Part shown: piece after piece, positions 61,325 to 64,000 of the stretch | Layout: the number at the start of each line of letters is the position of its first letter | How positions within the stretch are numbered: position 1 is the first letter of the stretch | Assembly: GCF_900101025.1 (NCBI RefSeq) | Contig: NZ_FMUH01000004.1 | Span: forward strand, 62,001-126,000 | DNA from: Klenkia marina | Lineage (GTDB): Bacteria; Actinomycetota; Actinomycetes; Mycobacteriales; Geodermatophilaceae | Direction: 5' to 3' | Length of the DNA: 64,000 nucleotides | Translations under genes and position numbers: made by a program | Notes under the pieces: model-generated | What the model was told of the DNA's origin: nothing | The model's input: the letters and a program-made list of their open reading frames with translations, nothing else | Database searches by the model: none

Positions 61325-61330
61325 TACGGT
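61325..61330 (+). promoter_or_regulatory. -10 box of a leaderless metallopeptidase gene
   Basis: TACGGT ends 6 nt before the GTG at 61337. Confidence 0.5.
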
Positions 61331-61336
61331 GCGTGC

Positions 61337-61900
61337 GTGCAGTCCCCGACCCCACCCCGCTCCGCCCCCACCGGAGCACCGACCTCGACGCCCGGGGCCG
61401 TCGAGGTCCGCCGGAGCACGCGCCGTCGCCGCACCGTCACCGCCTACCGGCAGGACGGTCGCACCGTCGTCCTCATCCCGGCCTCCTTCAGCCGCTCGGA
61501 GGAGCGCTCCTGGGTCGACCGCATGGTCGCCAAGCTCGAGACCCGCGAGAGCCGGGGGCGGCGTCGGTCGGGCACCGACGACGAGCTGATGGTGCGGGCG
61601 CGGGCGCTCTCGGAGGCCCACCTGGGCGGGGTGCTGCCGAGCAGCGTCCGGTGGGTGGACAACCAGCACCGGCGGTGGGGCTCGTGCACCCCGGCCGACG
61701 GCACGATCCGGCTGTCCAGCCGCCTGCGCGGCATGCCCGAGTACGTCGTGGACTACGTGCTGGTGCACGAGCTCGCCCACCTGCTCGAGCCTGCCCACGA
61801 CGCCGCGTTCTGGGCGCTGGTGGGCCGCTATCCGCGCGCCGAGCGCGCCCTGGGCTACCTGGAGGGCGTGGAGGCGCGCACCGGGATCGACCCCGCCTGA
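61337..61900 (+). CDS. YgjP/M48-like zinc metallopeptidase
   Basis: 187 residues. The motif V-H-E-L-A-H (H-E-x-x-H) with a third ligand region in PAHDAAFW, preceded by WGSCTPADGTIRLSSRLRGMPEYVVDYVL, is characteristic of YgjP-type (DUF45/WLM) soluble metallopeptidases. An Arg-rich stretch (RRSTRRRRTVTAYRQDGRTV) opens the domain. Leaderless start as described for the -10 box at 61325. Its stop abuts that of the converging DUF2342 gene with no gap. Substrate unknown. Confidence 0.85.
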   Translation: MQSPTPPRSAPTGAPTSTPGAVEVRRSTRRRRTVTAYRQDGRTVVLIPASFSRSEERSWVDRMVAKLETRESRGRRRSGTDDELMVRARALSEAHLGGVLPSSVRWVDNQHRRWGSCTPADGTIRLSSRLRGMPEYVVDYVLVHELAHLLEPAHDAAFWALVGRYPRAERALGYLEGVEARTGIDPA

Positions 61901-63343
61901 TCAGCGCGGGGCGGACCCGGTGTCCCCGGAGCCGGTGTCCCCGGAGCCGGTGTCCCCGTCGGTGCCCGGGGCGTCGTCGGGGTCGCCGAGGTCCAGGCCG
62001 GCGGTGAGCCGGTCGAACTCGTCCTGCTCGGCTGCGGCGTCGGCGGCCGAGGGGCGGGACTGCCGGCCGACGAAGTCCAGGGGCTCGTCGAGGTCCTCGG
62101 CGGTGGGCAGCAGGTCGGGGTGCGACCACAGCTGGTCACGGGCCTCGCTGCCGTGCTGGGCGGCCATGGCCCCCCAGACCGTCGCCGCGTCGCGCAGCCG
62201 CCGGGGCCGCAGCTGGAGGCCGACCAGCGTGGCGAAGGTCTGCTCGGCGGGCCCGCCCGAGGCGCGCCGGCGGCGCATGGTCTCGGCCAGCGCGCCGTGG
62301 CCGGGCAGCCGCTGCCCGGCGGCCTCGGCGACCACGACGTCGACCCAGCCCTCGACCAGGGCCAGCAGGGTCTCCAGCCGACGCAGGGCGCGCTGCTGCT
62401 CCTCGGTCTCGGCGGGCTCGAGCACCCCGCTGCCCAGCAGCTGCTGCAGCTTCTCGGGGTCCTGGGGGTCGAAGCCGCCCTCCATGCCGCCCATCGCGTC
62501 CTCGAGCCCGCGCTGGATGGCGTCGGCGTCGACGTGGATGCCGCGCGCGTAGGCGTGGACGGCGTCGGCCAGCTGCTGCCGCAGCCACGGGACGTGGGCG
62601 AACAGGCGCTGGTGGGCGGCCTCGCGCAGGGCGAGGAACAGCCGCACCTCCTCCTCGGGCCGGTCCAGGCCCTCGCGGAAGGCGTCGACGTTCTGCGGCA
62701 CCAGTGCGGCGGTGCCGGCCGGGGCGAGCGGGAGACCCACGTCGGTGCTGGTGACGACCTCGTCGGCCAGCTTGCCGAGGGCCTGCCCGACCTGGGCGCC
62801 GAACATGACGCCGCCCATCTGGCCCATGACGCCCGACAGCGGGCCCGCCACGGCGGCGGCCTCGGCCGGCAGCGCGGAGGTCATCGCGGCCACCACCCGC
62901 TCGGCCAGCGGGTCGATGAGGGCGCCCCAGGCGGGCAGCGTCTGCTCCAGCCAGTCGACCCGCGACCAGGCAGCGGTGCGCTCGATGCCCGAGGGCAGCT
63001 CGGTGACCTGGTCCAGCCAGAGGTCGGCCAGCCGCAGGGCCTCGGTCACCTCGCTGCGCTCGGCGGCGGAGGTGGGCTGGTGACCGGCCGCGAGCTGGCT
63101 GATCGCGCCCTGGCGGGCGAGGTCCCAGTTCACCGGGCCGCCCGACCAGGTCATGAGCTTCTGCAGCTCGGCGAACAGCGGCATCTTGCCGAGCAGGTCC
63201 TCCGGCGATCCGCCCCCGGCGCCGCCGAACAACGCGCCGAAGCCGAACGGGTCGGCCGGGTTGCCGCCACCCCCGGGGCCGTTCTCGTCGCGGCGCTGCG
63301 GGTCGCGGTCGGAGGGGCCGAATCCGAAGGGGATGTCGCTCAT
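61901..63343 (-). CDS. DUF2342 zinc-metalloprotease-like protein (Rv3195-like)
   Basis: 480 residues of the DUF2342 family, often annotated zinc-dependent metalloprotease. The Gly/Asn/Asp-rich N-terminus precedes an alpha-helical core: VNWDLARQGAISQLAAG, GVMFGAQVGQALGKLADEV, FLALREAAHQRLFAHVPWL. The E-A-A-H-Q...H pattern stands where a metal site is expected, but a classical HExxH is not visible. The C-terminus is a GDTGS tandem repeat. The ATG at 63343 lies 7 nt after TACCGT (leaderless) and is preferred over a GTG three codons upstream at 63352. Confidence 0.82.
   Translation of the reverse strand: MSDIPFGFGPSDRDPQRRDENGPGGGGNPADPFGFGALFGGAGGGSPEDLLGKMPLFAELQKLMTWSGGPVNWDLARQGAISQLAAGHQPTSAAERSEVTEALRLADLWLDQVTELPSGIERTAAWSRVDWLEQTLPAWGALIDPLAERVVAAMTSALPAEAAAVAGPLSGVMGQMGGVMFGAQVGQALGKLADEVVTSTDVGLPLAPAGTAALVPQNVDAFREGLDRPEEEVRLFLALREAAHQRLFAHVPWLRQQLADAVHAYARGIHVDADAIQRGLEDAMGGMEGGFDPQDPEKLQQLLGSGVLEPAETEEQQRALRRLETLLALVEGWVDVVVAEAAGQRLPGHGALAETMRRRRASGGPAEQTFATLVGLQLRPRRLRDAATVWGAMAAQHGSEARDQLWSHPDLLPTAEDLDEPLDFVGRQSRPSAADAAAEQDEFDRLTAGLDLGDPDDAPGTDGDTGSGDTGSGDTGSAPR
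61919..61958 (-). repeat. 15-bp tandem repeat, C-terminus of the DUF2342 protein
   Basis: GGTGTCCCCGGAGCC at 61919 and 61934 and a partial third copy from 61949; encodes repeated G-D-T-G-S. Confidence 0.85.
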
Positions 63344-63350
63344 GGTCACC

Positions 63351-63356
63351 ACGGTA
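63351..63356 (-). promoter_or_regulatory. -10 box of the leaderless DUF2342 gene
   Basis: TACCGT on the minus strand ends 7 nt before the ATG at 63343. Confidence 0.5.
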
Positions 63357-63448
63357 GCCGCGCCCGGGGCCGCGGAGGTGGGTCACAGGAAGCCCTGGGC
63401 GAACACCCTGCCCGCGCCGGGGAACGGGCCCTCGACCAGGTGGTCACC

Positions 63449-63454
63449 TACTGT
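63449..63454 (+). promoter_or_regulatory. -10 box of the PDZ-protein gene
   Basis: TACTGT ends 8 nt before the GTG at 63463. Confidence 0.45.
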
Positions 63455-63462
63455 CGGCCGCT

Positions 63463-64000
63463 GTGAGCCGTCGTGTGACCGTCCTGGTGGCGGGTGTGGT
63501 GCTGCTGCTGGGGTTCGGGCTGGTGGGCTCCGTGGTGCCCGTGCCCTACGTGGCGCAGGTGCCGGGCCCGACCTACAACACGTTGGGCGAGCTCGACGGC
63601 GAGCCGATCATCAGCGTCGCCGGCCGCGACCGCAACGAGGTCAGCGGCAACCTCAACCTCACCACCGTGGGGGTGCCGCAGCGCCCGCTCACGCTGGTCG
63701 GGGCCGTGCAGGGCTGGTTCGACGGCGAGGTGTCGGTGGTGCCCCGCGACACGGTGTACCCGCCCGACCAGTCGGTGGAGGAGACCCAGCAGCAGAACCG
63801 GCAGGCGTTCCTCACCTCCGAGCAGTCGGCCAACGCGGCTGCGCTGGGCCAGCTGGGCTACCCGGAGAAGGTCGTGGTCCAGGCGGTCGCCGACGACTCG
63901 CCGTCGGCGGGTCGGCTGGAACCGGGCGACGCGATCGAGAGCGTCGACGGCACCCCGACGCCCGACACCGACCGCCTCGACGCAGCCCTGACGGCCATCC
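63463..64000 (+). CDS. PDZ/Lon-like (S16) membrane protease, 3' end outside the window
   Basis: The frame starting at GTG 63463 stays open to the window edge (179 codons). It begins with an N-terminal transmembrane helix (VTVLVAGVVLLLGFGLVGSV), then YVAQVPGPTYNTLGELDGEP and GNLNLTTVGVPQRPLTLVGA, typical of YlbL/Rv3194c-type proteins. A PDZ domain starts near VQAVADDSPSAGRLEPGDAI and continues ESVDGTPTPD. The Lon-type Ser-Lys protease domain expected downstream is not in the window. Gene order (DUF2342 next to it) matches Rv3195-Rv3194c. Confidence 0.88.
   Translation, partial: MSRRVTVLVAGVVLLLGFGLVGSVVPVPYVAQVPGPTYNTLGELDGEPIISVAGRDRNEVSGNLNLTTVGVPQRPLTLVGAVQGWFDGEVSVVPRDTVYPPDQSVEETQQQNRQAFLTSEQSANAAALGQLGYPEKVVVQAVADDSPSAGRLEPGDAIESVDGTPTPDTDRLDAALTAI

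Overview
The window is about 64 kb of very high-GC chromosomal DNA with GTG/ATG (occasionally TTG, probably twice CTG) starts, WhiB, MtrB-LpqB, mycoredoxin, AdnAB and F420-type proteins. This is an actinomycete. The gene content resembles Geodermatophilaceae (Blastococcus, Modestobacter, Geodermatophilus), but the family is an inference from recalled protein similarity. No tRNA, rRNA, CRISPR array, insertion sequence or prophage was seen. Most of the window is conserved core chromosome.

Layout. 1-9 kb: the end of the MtrB sensor kinase, LpqB, a ComF-type phosphoribosyltransferase, ribosome hibernation factor HPF, an F420-type oxidoreductase, an SDR enzyme and SecA; this matches the mtrAB-lpqB-...-hpf-secA1 block of Mycobacterium. 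9-20 kb: an Rv3235-like protein, a LysM protein, a putative two-Sm-motif protein, an excisionase-type HTH protein, a SAF/CpaE-like pair, a WS/DGAT-family protein and an orphan type-VII-secretion-like pair (FHA-FtsK/EccC ATPase and a WXG100-like protein). 20-28 kb: a HTTM membrane pair, MaoC, Nudix, PH and PHP proteins, a broken RecB-type exonuclease gene, an MpaB-type oxygenase with an alpha/beta hydrolase, and an anchored beta-propeller.

28-64 kb: a long run that follows the gene order of M. tuberculosis Rv3211 to Rv3194c (recalled): DEAD-box helicase, ferritin-like protein, DUF3107, TetR, DUF3152, MoeZ, DinB-like protein, alkyltransferase-like protein, AdnA, AdnB, NudC, mycoredoxin, UvrD2, WhiB7, ABC1-type kinase, ThiF-like protein, DUF2342 and PDZ/Lon-like protein. 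Several genes interrupt it, mainly at 45.0-52.7 kb: an epoxide-hydrolase-like protein, an M20 dipeptidase, a Ser/Thr kinase, a DUF2510 protein and an M16 protease pair. Functionally this part is rich in double-strand-break processing (AdnAB), redox homeostasis (Mrx1, NudC), antibiotic-stress control (WhiB7) and envelope sensing (kinase plus a protein sharing its outer domain).

The most noteworthy features are: a roughly 510-nt whiB7 leader with an autoregulation-type promoter, an 85-codon upstream ORF and a terminator hairpin; at least thirteen genes whose -10 box lies 6-8 nt before the start codon, implying leaderless mRNAs; two probable CTG starts; proteins that have lost textbook catalytic or metal residues (WS/DGAT His, NudC and UvrD2 cysteines, a kinase P-loop); and 15-bp in-frame tandem repeats in three unrelated proteins.
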